Positions 35,348 to 44,364 of a stretch of DNA of 64,000 bases are shown piece by piece. The notes below the pieces were generated by a model. The model saw only the letters and a program-made list of their open reading frames with translations. It was not told the origin of the DNA and searched no databases. Positions within the stretch are counted from its first letter, which is position 1. Every line of letters starts with the position of its first letter. This stretch comes from Aquimarina intermedia (GTDB taxonomy: Bacteria; Bacteroidota; Bacteroidia; Flavobacteriales; Flavobacteriaceae). The position numbers and the translations under genes were made by a program. The stretch is taken from positions 1 through 64,000 of the forward strand of contig NZ_VNHU01000012.1 in NCBI RefSeq assembly GCF_008124785.1. Direction: 5' to 3'.

Positions 35348-36430
35348 CTAGCGCAATAATGTGAAACTTCCTTTAATTTTTTTGTTACCAAATTCTATAA
35401 GGTACCAATATTGACTCTTTGGCAACGGGTTCCCGTTATAAGTTCCGTCCCAACCACTGCCATCAATGACAACCTGTTTTATCAGTTTTCCGTGTTTGTC
35501 AAAAATGTATATCAATGCATTTTTCATATCGTCAGCACCTAGGCCATCTACTTGCCAGCTATCATTAATGCCATCTCCATTAGGTGTAAAAAATTCTGGT
35601 ATATCTATGATTAAAATTTCTTTAGTCCGTATAGGTAAACAACCATTACTATCTTTTATATAGACTGTATGTGCGCCGGTCGATAATTTGGAAAAAACAT
35701 TGCTTTCCTGATAAGAACTTAAAACGCCGTCAGTTTCGATAGCAAATTGATAGAATCCTGCCCCCTCTACCGTTATTCTCGCATTACGATTATCGATATC
35801 AACTTGGATTGTTTTGGCCGGACCCGAAGATACGACTTCAATTTCCCGATAGGCTGAACATCCTGTTGCTTTGTTTGTAACTAATACCGAGTATAGTCCC
35901 GGTGTTGTCACCTGTATCTCTGAGGCTGTGGATTCTGTGGACCATAAAAAGTCATAATCGGAGGCGTTGATAGCTGTATTAAAACCTGCATCTAATAGAA
36001 GCGTACCAATATTATCACAAAGAATCTCTATACTCTCACTGACAATGTCGGGAGGATAATTTATGTAAAGCGCAATAGTATGATAATGAATCTCATGCGT
36101 GGTACGATTAGTAATACGTGCGTGTAGTTGTTCATTTCCCTGTGCTCCTTCAATGGTATTCTGATATGTTAGAATAGGCTGCTGGTTATTGATTGCATCC
36201 TCTTGTGTTCTATAATAGTTGATTATAAAATTCTTACTATCCTCTTTAGGTACTAACAGCGTATCAGCTTTTGTGAGATTAAAGGTGGTATAGCCGTCTG
36301 AATCACATTCTTCAAGCCGAATTTTATGCGTAGCATAGTGATTTTCGTATAAATAACATGCGTCAGTCGTTACCCAAAAGGATACTAAAAAATCCGAGAA
36401 AATAATTGTAAATATGAGTGTTTTAAACAT
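35348..36430 (-). CDS. Secreted protein with T9SS type B sorting domain
   Basis: A 360-residue exported protein. The C-terminal 85 residues carry the type B (gliding motility-associated) sorting module: IPEFFTPNGDGINDSW, then IYIFDKHGKLIKQV and GWDGTYNGNPLPKSQYW ending in FGNKKIKGSFTLLR. This domain directs secretion through the type IX system. The N-terminal part (signal-like MFKTLIFTIIFSDFLVS) has beta-sandwich, Ig-like repeats (ATGCSAYREIEVVSS, VYIKDSNGCLPIRTKEI) as in adhesins such as SprB, but only one or two copies, so it is short for this class. It is followed by uvrB. Confidence 0.9.
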   Translation of the reverse strand: MFKTLIFTIIFSDFLVSFWVTTDACYLYENHYATHKIRLEECDSDGYTTFNLTKADTLLVPKEDSKNFIINYYRTQEDAINNQQPILTYQNTIEGAQGNEQLHARITNRTTHEIHYHTIALYINYPPDIVSESIEILCDNIGTLLLDAGFNTAINASDYDFLWSTESTASEIQVTTPGLYSVLVTNKATGCSAYREIEVVSSGPAKTIQVDIDNRNARITVEGAGFYQFAIETDGVLSSYQESNVFSKLSTGAHTVYIKDSNGCLPIRTKEILIIDIPEFFTPNGDGINDSWQVDGLGADDMKNALIYIFDKHGKLIKQVVIDGSGWDGTYNGNPLPKSQYWYLIEFGNKKIKGSFTLLR

Positions 36431-36456
36431 GTGTTAAGCCCTAACACTCAAAGATA

Positions 36457-37293
36457 TTACAAATCTCTTTTCTTCAATATTAGGTAGGAGAGATTAACAA
36501 AAACTATAGACCAAATTAACACAATTAATATCTGAGACATATGAATGTCATAATCTTTTTGAAATCCAGCCCCTAATTGATCTGCTGCCGATTGTATGAA
36601 ATTTAATCTGCTAAAAGGTTCCCGAATGAGGTTAGACATCGCCTCTAAAGGAAAAAATTGTACAATCTGCTCTGCGATATTGCTATCTCTAAAAATTTTG
36701 AACTTCAGCACGGCATAGCTAATATTTTCGATAATCCACCAGATAAATAAAAATCCAAGCGCAAATGCAGATCGTTTAACCAAAATTCCAAGAAACATAC
36801 AAAAACTGAAAAAAGCTAAGAGTTTTACAAAATAGGCGGGAATATATATGAGGTCTCTGATGAGTATTGAAAACTCCGTATAATCCGAGAATGTTAAGCC
36901 AAGAATGAGGGATACAATGAAGACAAAAATGGTTGAAATTATTGCAAAAACTACCACCGTTAAAAACTTGGATGCTATAAATTCTTTTTTACTTAAACCA
37001 TCTATCAAATTTTGTTTTAAGGTCCGATGACTATATTCATTAGCCATCATTGAGACTATAATTATAGCCAAAAATAATTTTGCCCAAGAAGCAACATAGG
37101 TATTAAAATGCCAGATATAGGGGAAATTGAATATACCCTGATCAGCAATTCTAAAATGAATGGCTCCAAAGTCGAACTCAATGGATGCAATTAAAGCGAT
37201 AAAAGTAATAAGCACAAAATATGTAATAGTAATAACTTTTGCAGCTTTGTTATACCGTAGTTTTTGAAATTCAATATGTAATAATCGTAGCAT
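36457..37293 (-). CDS. ABC transporter permease (ABC-2 type)
   Basis: A 278-residue membrane protein with about six helices (ITYFVLITFIALIAS, LFLAIIIVSMMANEYSHRT, AIISTIFVFIVSLILGL, ...). MMANEYSHRTLKQNLIDG is the conserved loop of ABC-2 permeases, and the last helix precedes a short Lys/Arg tail. It is adjacent to the ATPase gene (3 nt gap), with which it makes an exporter. Substrate not inferred; bacitracin-resistance or sodium-export (NatAB-like) pairs have similar length. Confidence 0.88.
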   Translation of the reverse strand: MLRLLHIEFQKLRYNKAAKVITITYFVLITFIALIASIEFDFGAIHFRIADQGIFNFPYIWHFNTYVASWAKLFLAIIIVSMMANEYSHRTLKQNLIDGLSKKEFIASKFLTVVVFAIISTIFVFIVSLILGLTFSDYTEFSILIRDLIYIPAYFVKLLAFFSFCMFLGILVKRSAFALGFLFIWWIIENISYAVLKFKIFRDSNIAEQIVQFFPLEAMSNLIREPFSRLNFIQSAADQLGAGFQKDYDIHMSQILIVLIWSIVFVNLSYLILKKRDL

Positions 37294-37296
37294 AGC

Positions 37297-38196
37297 TTAA
37301 GTAGTGGCGTTTGTTAATTGTAAAAACTGATCTTCCAGACTTTCCTTACGTTGTACGAGATGGGTAAGAATGATTCCATCCGTGAATAATTCCTGATTAA
37401 GTTGTTCAGAAGACATCGCCACTTTGAGTGTGGCAATTAGTTTGTCATTTTCCTCTTTTATCGCACTGAAAATGCCTTTTTTTACTAGCCACGTTTTTAA
37501 CATCTCGTGGTTGCTGCTTTTCAATTCAAAATACCCAAAACTAACGTGTAGTTCATCTACCGGACCGGCATACAACTTCTTACCCTTGCGAATAATTACT
37601 ACATGAGAACATACTTTTTCAACTTCATCTAACAGATGTGATGCTAGTAAAATTGTGGTTCCTCTCGAGGCTATATCCTTAATAATTTCGCGTATCTGAT
37701 GAATACCTTGAGGATCTAACCCATTGGTTGGCTCATCGAGAATAAGAATCTCTGGATCATTTAACAACGCAGATGCTATAGCAAGTCGCTGTTTCATTCC
37801 TAGTGAAAATGTATTGAATTTACTATCACGACGATCTAAAAGTCCAACAACCTTTAATTTTTCATCTATTTTACTTTTGTCAACTTCTTTTATGGAGCAA
37901 ACCAGAGCCAGATTTTGGGCAGCAGTCATATAAGGATAAAAATTAGGGCGTTCTATAATGGCGCCAACTTTTTTTAATGCTTCATGGGTAGTGGTATTAC
38001 CATCAAACCATGTGAAGGATCCTGAAGTTGGATTAACTACGTTCAATACAATTCCCAAAGTGGTAGATTTACCACTACCGTTGGGGCCTAAAATTCCATA
38101 TACATTTCCTTTTTTTATGGTAAAGGACAAATCACTTACTGCAGTAATAGGACCAAATTTTTTGGTTAGGTTATGGATGGTGAGAATGGTTTCCAA
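37297..38196 (-). CDS. ABC transporter ATP-binding protein
   Basis: A 299-residue ATPase. Walker A GPNGSGKS (37-44), Q-loop near VGAIIERPNFY, signature SLGMKQRLAIASALL, Walker B ILILDEPTNGLDP and the switch SHLLDEVE. The start is a TTG at 38196: no in-frame ATG occurs upstream before stops or in the first residues. The C-terminal tail (about 220-299) is typical of the DrrA/CcmA-type subfamily of exporters. It is followed by the permease gene after 3 nt; together they form a two-gene exporter operon. TTG start is unusual in the window. Confidence 0.9.
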   Translation of the reverse strand: METILTIHNLTKKFGPITAVSDLSFTIKKGNVYGILGPNGSGKSTTLGIVLNVVNPTSGSFTWFDGNTTTHEALKKVGAIIERPNFYPYMTAAQNLALVCSIKEVDKSKIDEKLKVVGLLDRRDSKFNTFSLGMKQRLAIASALLNDPEILILDEPTNGLDPQGIHQIREIIKDIASRGTTILLASHLLDEVEKVCSHVVIIRKGKKLYAGPVDELHVSFGYFELKSSNHEMLKTWLVKKGIFSAIKEENDKLIATLKVAMSSEQLNQELFTDGIILTHLVQRKESLEDQFLQLTNATT

Positions 38197-38313
38197 TAGA
38201 TAAAATTTTAGTAATTGTTTTAATTAGACGATTTACTTGGGATTTTGTTACATATTCCACTTAAATGAAATGCGCTGTAGCGTGTTTTAAGTATAATCTT
38301 GAGCTGCTCATTG

Positions 38314-38321
38314 TAGCTTTG
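38314..38321 (+). promoter_or_regulatory. -7 motif TAGCTTTG
   Basis: TAGCTTTG fits TAnnTTTG and lies 44 nt upstream of the ATG at 38366. The -33 element is not obvious. Confidence 0.4.
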
Positions 38322-38365
38322 TTAGAATAACTATATCTTGTACAATAAAACCGTGAACTAAGGAT

Positions 38366-39433
38366 ATGGAAGAAAAATTGATGTCAAACAAAAAGCCGAC
38401 GTATCCAATCAGCGATCGACTGGAGGCTTATTTGAAGGAATGTAATCGTAAAATCAAAATTCCGGTATTTTATGATGACTTGTTGCGGTTTTCTGGTTCG
38501 ATCGTGGTATACGATGCACATGATGAAGATACATTATGGGTGCGGGTATATTATGAAGAACATGAGCGCACAGAAATGGAGTTAAGTCTAAAAAAGGTGT
38601 ATACCATTTTACATTCTGACGGTAATGAGGATGCTATCGAGTTTTTGAATATCGATGCTATCGATTATTGTACGTTTGGAAACTCAAAGCCTTTTCGTAT
38701 CAAAATTAGAAATATACTAAATGACAACTATACGTATATCTACGTAAAAAAAGCCGATGCCTCTCGAATTTACGGTTTAGAATTGGAGCATATGTTTTCG
38801 CCAAATCGTATTAACTTTTTGGTGTATAAAAATACGTTGATCGAAGAGCATATTGCCGGTATACCTGGGGACGTTTTTATCAAAGATTTTTTGCCGGATC
38901 TTAGTGAACGTGCGAAGTCGCAAATAGCTAAAGAGTTTGTCAAATTCAATGAACGTTGTCAAATGCGTTTACTTGGAGATATGCGATCCTACAACTATGT
39001 TATTATACCAACACACGACTTTGACCATGTAGAATATAAAATCCGCGCTATTGATTTTGATCAACAGTGTTATGAGGGGAAGCTAAAAGTCTATCAACCT
39101 CAATTTTTTAAAGAGAACCTGGCTATGGTCGAGTTGGTGATGCAAAAACTTCATAGTAGCTCTATTGAACAGTATAAAAAGGAGGAACGATCTATTCTTG
39201 CTAAAAGATTACTAAACTCTAAGTCAAGATCAAATATCTTAATTGATTGCATGTGTAAAGATAAAATTAGTACTCAAGAAAATATCAGAGAGTTACGGGA
39301 GTTTCTTTATAATTTCACCTTAGATCTTAAATTTAGACGTTGTGACACTATGGGGGATATCTTAAAAGTTGCCTTAGATTTTGTAAGACGTAATTATGAA
39401 AACGTTAATATGAAGCGTCTGTTAGAGGGTTAG
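38366..39433 (+). CDS. Conserved protein of unknown function with kinase-like motifs
   Basis: A 355-residue protein; a second ATG five codons in (38381) is an alternative start. It has no signal peptide or membrane segment. Middle features recall a protein-kinase-like fold: EEHIAGIPGDVFIKDFL, then LGDMRSYNYVIIP as a possible catalytic loop and IRAIDFDQQCYEGK as a DFG-like strand. An N-terminal beta region (SIVVYDAHDEDTLWVRVYYEE) precedes them. I recognise the overall sequence type as conserved among Bacteroidota but not a named family. No neighbour gives functional context. Assignment to a kinase fold is my inference from motifs and needs structure prediction. Confidence 0.5.
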   Translation: MEEKLMSNKKPTYPISDRLEAYLKECNRKIKIPVFYDDLLRFSGSIVVYDAHDEDTLWVRVYYEEHERTEMELSLKKVYTILHSDGNEDAIEFLNIDAIDYCTFGNSKPFRIKIRNILNDNYTYIYVKKADASRIYGLELEHMFSPNRINFLVYKNTLIEEHIAGIPGDVFIKDFLPDLSERAKSQIAKEFVKFNERCQMRLLGDMRSYNYVIIPTHDFDHVEYKIRAIDFDQQCYEGKLKVYQPQFFKENLAMVELVMQKLHSSSIEQYKKEERSILAKRLLNSKSRSNILIDCMCKDKISTQENIRELREFLYNFTLDLKFRRCDTMGDILKVALDFVRRNYENVNMKRLLEG

Positions 39434-39466
39434 GGTGGATACGCTCACTATATAAACCTAATTGTG

Positions 39467-39505
39467 GAAGGTGATTCATATTATATAAATCACCTTCTTT
39501 TTTTT
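39467..39505 (+). terminator. Terminator of the kinase-like gene
   Basis: Perfect 10-bp stem (GAAGGTGATT at 39467-39476 with AATCACCTTC at 39488-39497), loop of 11 nt, then TTTTTTTT. It lies between two convergent genes and faces right. Confidence 0.85.
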
Positions 39506-39507
39506 AT

Positions 39508-40566
39508 CTAATCCTTTTGTTCCTTATTGAAGTATACCAAATAATAATACATCTGTTTTTCCTCATCCCAACCTTTTTCCACAAATTTTTCAGCAGATTC
39601 TGGATTGATAAAATCCATTTTAATTTGAATATTGGTGTCCAGATTAATTACATTTTTCATTTTCTTTCTTGCTGCAGTAACTGCGGTGTTTGCAATAGGA
39701 AAATTGGTAAGATCTTCTATCTGATATTTAGGTGCTTTTTCTGTTTTATAATGTTTGAATTCCGGAATTAAATCAGGATTGTCAATCACCTCATTTAAGA
39801 AAGCTGTCTCCTCAAAATTATCATTCTTTGCAAAATGATTAACTGCACGGTTCATAAACATTACTTGCTCCTTTTTATCCTCAGCAGGGAGCACTACATC
39901 CTTGGAGAAGTCCTCACAGAATTTCATATATTTCTTTGTAAAGAAATTATTGTCGGCAAATGCTGTTACACCTAAAAAATGTTCTAACCAGTATTTGGTG
40001 TCATAGCGATTGGAATCAACAGATAACACTTTATATCCTTCTTCCTTTTTAAAATTGAAGATCAAGCAACCTTTATCAAGTTTATTAAGATTTACACCTT
40101 GCTGAAGTAATAATTCAAGGTGACTCCCTTTTTCTTCAAATTGAAGGAAATCATGTTTAAGCTCAGATTTGAAAATCCCGATAGCGGAAACCTTTTCATT
40201 ATCGATCGTTACATTCTCTAAATACGTTACATACAACTCACCACTTTTAATATGAGGATGTTGTGATTGTTCATATAATAATGATGCAATTCTTTTGGAT
40301 TTTTCATGAGCAGTAGAAGGAGTCTCAAAAATTTCGGTGATAATTTTATACAGTGGGTTAAATTCTACATCCACTTCATTAGCAAACTGAAAATAATTTT
40401 CTTCCTTTTCTCTAAAAGGTTTAAAAAAATATTCTTTAAGCAATGCTGTTAATTCATCATTCAGACCATAAGGTGTATCCGATAAAAAGATATTTTCATT
40501 TCTACTTTTGTTACCGATACGGTGAACAGAAAGTGATTCTATTTGAGTACTGTATAAATTGATCAT
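39508..40566 (-). CDS. Nucleoid-associated protein (NdpA/YejK family)
   Basis: A 352-residue protein of the 37-kDa nucleoid-associated family (PF04245). It begins MINLYSTQIESLSVHRIGNKSRNE, the standard opening in Bacteroidota members. YejK of E. coli binds DNA at the nucleoid and its deletion has mild effects; the biochemical role is poorly known. Overall mixed alpha/beta pattern with no membrane segment fits. It converges with the kinase-like gene. Confidence 0.88.
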   Translation of the reverse strand: MINLYSTQIESLSVHRIGNKSRNENIFLSDTPYGLNDELTALLKEYFFKPFREKEENYFQFANEVDVEFNPLYKIITEIFETPSTAHEKSKRIASLLYEQSQHPHIKSGELYVTYLENVTIDNEKVSAIGIFKSELKHDFLQFEEKGSHLELLLQQGVNLNKLDKGCLIFNFKKEEGYKVLSVDSNRYDTKYWLEHFLGVTAFADNNFFTKKYMKFCEDFSKDVVLPAEDKKEQVMFMNRAVNHFAKNDNFEETAFLNEVIDNPDLIPEFKHYKTEKAPKYQIEDLTNFPIANTAVTAARKKMKNVINLDTNIQIKMDFINPESAEKFVEKGWDEEKQMYYYLVYFNKEQKD

Positions 40567-40637
40567 ACTATCATTAAGTTAGGGTACTGCTAAGTTATAA
40601 AACTGAAAAAAATGAATTTTATGCGGGAAGCTTAGTA

Positions 40638-41156
40638 TTAATTCCAATTTTCATTGAAATCCATCTCGTCATAATCATCAAGGTCAACAAAACCTTCTTC
40701 ATCATCATAGGCATCATAGTCATCTTCAGGATCTGCTTTGAATTCTTTGTCCGGCGCTTGATCAGGTAGTTGGCCATGTACAAACATAACGTTAGGATAC
40801 TCACGGCCGTTTTCAAACTCAGCTACTTCGGCCAGTTCTACCATAAACGTCCACATGCTCAAAAAGTCATAGATGTACAAAAGGCGGGGAGAAGATTCAT
40901 AGACCACATCCTCTAATCTGGTTTCGGCCATTAGTCGTACGGGATTATTACCATCACTCATATCAAATAATGAGATTTCTTCCCCTTGAGACCATTGCTC
41001 ATCACTTGTATAAAACGAAGCCATCTCAGTTCCATCAAAGCTAAACGATTGTGTAATAACATTGTGAAACTCCTCTAGGGTAGCTGTTTTTTCAATTTCG
41101 ATGTCTCTAAACACATCCTCTTCGGTGTCCAGAATTATTCTAAAGCGATAAATCAT
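40638..41156 (-). CDS. Plasmid pRiA4b ORF-3-like protein
   Basis: A 172-residue protein of the pRiA4b ORF-3/IS1096 TnpR-like family (PF07929). It begins MIYRFRIILDTEEDVFRDIE, followed by ATLEEFHNVITQSFSF and ASFYTSDEQWSQG. The C terminus is a strongly acidic tail (about 145-172, rich in D and E). Despite the name, family members in chromosomes are not transposases. Upstream a good -7 motif lies at 41178-41185. Function unknown. Confidence 0.85.
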   Translation of the reverse strand: MIYRFRIILDTEEDVFRDIEIEKTATLEEFHNVITQSFSFDGTEMASFYTSDEQWSQGEEISLFDMSDGNNPVRLMAETRLEDVVYESSPRLLYIYDFLSMWTFMVELAEVAEFENGREYPNVMFVHGQLPDQAPDKEFKADPEDDYDAYDDEEGFVDLDDYDEMDFNENWN

Positions 41157-41177
41157 TTAAGCTGTTTTTTGAAGGAA

Positions 41178-41185
41178 CAAAGATA
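41178..41185 (-). promoter_or_regulatory. -7 motif TATCTTTG of the pRiA4b-like gene
   Basis: TATCTTTG on the minus strand; transcription would begin near 41173, giving a leader of about 17 nt to the ATG at 41156. The -33 element is not evident. Confidence 0.45.
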
Positions 41186-41223
41186 CAAACTAGTTTTTAG
41201 ACTAGAGAGAAGTTTTGAGTCCA

Positions 41224-42294
41224 TTAAGAGGATGTTTGCAGCTTTTTTTGTCCAATAAAAATCCCCAGAAATATATAAAATTGAATTCCGAAAAGTAACG
41301 AAGATAAAACCAAATGCAGAGGTTGAGATAAGAAAGGGAAATCAAAGTAATACATTAAAATTCCTGTAAATACTTCCAGTCCTATTACAACAAGCACCCA
41401 ATTCAATTTTTGTAACCCAAGTTTTTTGATTCTATTTTGGAGAAGTAGCCAAACATTCAAAATAACTATAAGAACAGAGAAAGAACGATGAACGTAAAAC
41501 ATGACTGTCGGCGGATTAAGCCACTCAGCTTTTGCGTATTCTCCCAGACGATCTATTTGTTCGTCAATATATTGACGTACCTGAGTACCCAGTATTACCT
41601 GAATCAGCGTAAGAGATAACGAAAAAAGAAAAAGTAATTTGAACGTTTTAGAGATCTTCAGCTTTTTAAAGGAACTTTTGGTTTGGAATAAAAGAAAAAG
41701 TAAGACGGCAAGAATTAAAAATGCCATCACCATATGAATTGTTATTTTAAAAGGTAACAAGTTAGAATCTACTACAGTTTTTCCTAACCAGGATTGAAAT
41801 AGCATAAAAAGGATCGTGATGGTTGCCAAAGCGGGAATCCATAAATTCTCTTTCCGGTAACGAAAAGAAAGGAAAAACATAAGTAAAATAGGTATTCCTG
41901 AAAGAACCGTAACAAGTCTGTTAATATATTCGATCCAGGTGTGCCATACGTTAAACTTGGCATAATTATGTTTAGTATAAGGTTGCCAGTTTGTAGGTTC
42001 ATAGACCTCACCAGAAATGAAATCTTTCTCAGCAATTCTTAATACATCGTTTTGTATAACAATCACACCTTTGTCATACGGATGATTCGCTTTCCATTGA
42101 ATTTGCTCTGCATCGGTGGGTGGAATATAGTATCCAAAACATTTAGGCCAATCTGGACATCCCATTCCGGATCCTGTCATACGTACTACAGCTCCGGCTA
42201 TTATTATTAGATAAATCAGAATAACAGACACGATTACCAGAGATCTGAATGTACGTTTACCACGAGTGGTACTATTCTTTTTACTATTTGGCAT
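41224..42294 (-). CDS. Heme A synthase (COX15/CtaA)
   Basis: A 356-residue membrane protein with about eight transmembrane helices. It carries the opening RMTGSGMGCPDWPKCFGYYIPP and NAKFNVWHTWIEYINRLV-like (here YAKFNVWHTWIEYINRLVTV) with conserved heme-ligand His residues, then WLGKTVVDSNLLPFKITIHMVMA. COX15/CtaA converts heme O to heme A for cytochrome oxidase. It lies 52 bp downstream of cca on the same strand and could be read through from it. Confidence 0.9.
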   Translation of the reverse strand: MPNSKKNSTTRGKRTFRSLVIVSVILIYLIIIAGAVVRMTGSGMGCPDWPKCFGYYIPPTDAEQIQWKANHPYDKGVIVIQNDVLRIAEKDFISGEVYEPTNWQPYTKHNYAKFNVWHTWIEYINRLVTVLSGIPILLMFFLSFRYRKENLWIPALATITILFMLFQSWLGKTVVDSNLLPFKITIHMVMAFLILAVLLFLLFQTKSSFKKLKISKTFKLLFLFSLSLTLIQVILGTQVRQYIDEQIDRLGEYAKAEWLNPPTVMFYVHRSFSVLIVILNVWLLLQNRIKKLGLQKLNWVLVVIGLEVFTGILMYYFDFPFLSQPLHLVLSSLLFGIQFYIFLGIFIGQKKLQTSS

Positions 42295-42346
42295 ACCCTT
42301 ATATTTTATGATCGATTCTATACAAGTACCTTTTATGATGCAAGCG

Positions 42347-43786
42347 CTATTGTTTTTTGAGGTCCGATGGCTTTAAGCCAAGCTTTTCACCAGCTCTAAG
42401 CATAAACTCATACGCAGCTTCATATTCATTTGGAATTTCACCTTCCAGAATTGCTTCCTTTATTTTTTCTTTCAAAACCCCAATTTCTCTTGAAGGCTTA
42501 AGATTAAAAGTTTCCATAATTTCTTCACCAGAAATAGGCGGTTGAAAATTACGTACATGATCTCGCTCTTCTACCTCGATCATTTTTTGACGTACCACTT
42601 TAAAATTATTATGATATTTTTTGAAGCGTTTAGGGTTTTTGGTAGTAATGTCTGCCTCGCAAAGGGTCATTAAATCATCTATATATTCTCCTGCATCAAA
42701 AATCAGACGACGTACCGCAGAATCGGTAACATCACTAGCAATGACTATTGGACGAGAGCTCATTAATACCATTTTTTGGACAAATTTCATCTTGTCGTTC
42801 AGAGGCATTTTAAGTCTTTTAAAAAGTTTATAGACCATTTTTGAACCTACAAACTCATGTCCGTGAAATGTCCAGCCAGCTTTTTTTGTAAATCGTTTTG
42901 TGGGAGCCTTACCAATATCATGTAAGAGAGCAGCCCACCGTAACCAAAGGTTATCTGTATTTTCTGAAATATTATCAACAACCTCCAGGGTGTGATAAAA
43001 ATTATCCTTATGACGCTGTCCTTCTACTTCGTCAATACCCTTTAGGGCCGTAAGCTCCGGTAATATATAATCTAATAAGCCTGTTTGTTCAAGGAGTAAA
43101 AAACCTATTGAAGGCTTGGGGCTAAGCATAATTTTATGAAGCTCATCCACAATCCGTTCGCGTGTTATAATTTCAATACGGTCATTATTACTTTTGATAG
43201 CCTTAAGAGATGCTTCTTCAATCGTAAAGTTCAATTGACAAGCAAAACGTATTGCCCGCATCATACGCAGGGGATCATCAGAATAGGTAATAGTCGGATC
43301 GAGCGGCGTACGAATCAGTTTAGATTTCAGGTCTGCAAGTCCGTCAAAGGGATCTAGTAAAGCACCATAGTTTTTGCTGCTTAAGCTTAAAGCCAGTGCA
43401 TTAATTGTAAAGTCTCTGCGGTTTTGATCATCTTCAAGACTCCCGTTTTCTACGACAGGATTTCGACTATCTGCCTGATAAGACTCCTTACGAGCTCCTA
43501 CAAATTCTACTTCAATATCCTGTGCACGAAGCATAGCTGTGCCATAAGTTTTGAAAATTTGAACTTTGGGGGAATTTGGTAAATTTTTTGAAACTTCTTT
43601 TGCTAAGGCGATACCGCTACCAATGGCTACAATGTCAATATCCTTAACATCTCCCCGTTTTAAAAAAAAATCTCTTACAAATCCACCAATCACATAGCTA
43701 TCTAAAGAAAGGTTTTGGGCGGCTTTTGAAACGGTTTCAAAAATGGGATGCGCCAAGGCATCCGTATAGTGTTTAATTTGCGACAT
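42347..43786 (-). CDS. cca: CCA tRNA nucleotidyltransferase with HD domain
   Basis: A 479-residue enzyme that adds or repairs the CCA end of tRNA. The catalytic head has [15 protein letters not shown] (residues 31-45) and the metal-binding D49-x-D51 in KDIDIVAIG; the nucleotide-binding [11 protein letters not shown] follows. HD domain: [13 protein letters not shown]. The extra C-terminal region is typical of Bacteroidota. Starts 8 nt after tsaC and is probably translated from the same transcript, itself fused to the glycosyltransferase operon. Confidence 0.94.
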   Translation of the reverse strand: MSQIKHYTDALAHPIFETVSKAAQNLSLDSYVIGGFVRDFFLKRGDVKDIDIVAIGSGIALAKEVSKNLPNSPKVQIFKTYGTAMLRAQDIEVEFVGARKESYQADSRNPVVENGSLEDDQNRRDFTINALALSLSSKNYGALLDPFDGLADLKSKLIRTPLDPTITYSDDPLRMMRAIRFACQLNFTIEEASLKAIKSNNDRIEIITRERIVDELHKIMLSPKPSIGFLLLEQTGLLDYILPELTALKGIDEVEGQRHKDNFYHTLEVVDNISENTDNLWLRWAALLHDIGKAPTKRFTKKAGWTFHGHEFVGSKMVYKLFKRLKMPLNDKMKFVQKMVLMSSRPIVIASDVTDSAVRRLIFDAGEYIDDLMTLCEADITTKNPKRFKKYHNNFKVVRQKMIEVEERDHVRNFQPPISGEEIMETFNLKPSREIGVLKEKIKEAILEGEIPNEYEAAYEFMLRAGEKLGLKPSDLKKQ

Positions 43787-43794
43787 GAATCAAT

Positions 43795-44364
43795 TTACTT
43801 CCTGATAATTTTTACCGTACTATCACCGCCAATCTTAATAATAGCAGATGGTTTGGTATTTTTATTCTGAAGTGGCAAATTTACGATATAGTCTACGCCT
43901 TCCAAAATCTCTTTTGATATTTCTTCAAAACGCATGGGGGTAGCTTTTCCGCTAATATTTGCAGATGTCGATACTATGGGACGCTTAAATTTTTTAATTA
44001 ATTTTCCGCAAAAAGGATCTCTAACGACACGTATTCCCAAGGAATTATCATCACTAATCAAATTTTCGGCAACTCTTAATGGTCTGTCATAGATGATCGT
44101 AGTTGCCTTTTTTGCGTATTTTAAAATATCATAGGCAACTTCTGGAACTTCTTCAACGTATTGTTGTAACATCTTGAAGTCGCTTACTAAACAAATAAGT
44201 GCTTTACTCTCAATTCTGTTTTTAAGCGCAAATACTTTATCAACAGCCTCTGCATTGGTGGCATCACATCCAATTCCCCAAACGGTGTCGGTAGGGTAGA
44301 GGATTAAACCTCCTTTTTTGAGCACAGTTAAGGCTTGTGCTGTTTCTCCTCGTTGCTTATCCAT
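43795..44364 (-). CDS. tsaC: L-threonylcarbamoyladenylate synthase
   Basis: A 189-residue YrdC/Sua5-type enzyme making the intermediate for the tRNA t6A37 modification. The substrate pocket includes GGLILYPTDTVWGIGCDATN, RIESKALICLVS and SLGIRVVRDPFC with STSANISGKATP. It lacks the C-terminal Sua5 extension, so it is the TsaC form. The start codon overlaps the end of the GT4 gene by 8 nt, an arrangement for translational coupling. It lies in the operon GT2-GT4-tsaC-cca. Confidence 0.93.
   Translation of the reverse strand: MDKQRGETAQALTVLKKGGLILYPTDTVWGIGCDATNAEAVDKVFALKNRIESKALICLVSDFKMLQQYVEEVPEVAYDILKYAKKATTIIYDRPLRVAENLISDDNSLGIRVVRDPFCGKLIKKFKRPIVSTSANISGKATPMRFEEISKEILEGVDYIVNLPLQNKNTKPSAIIKIGGDSTVKIIRK

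Noticed and set aside
40638..41156. Transposase/resolvase activity for the pRiA4b ORF-3-like gene
   Set aside because: The family name comes from a mobile element passenger; there are no inverted repeats or other element parts, and an acidic-tailed chromosomal protein is the normal form.
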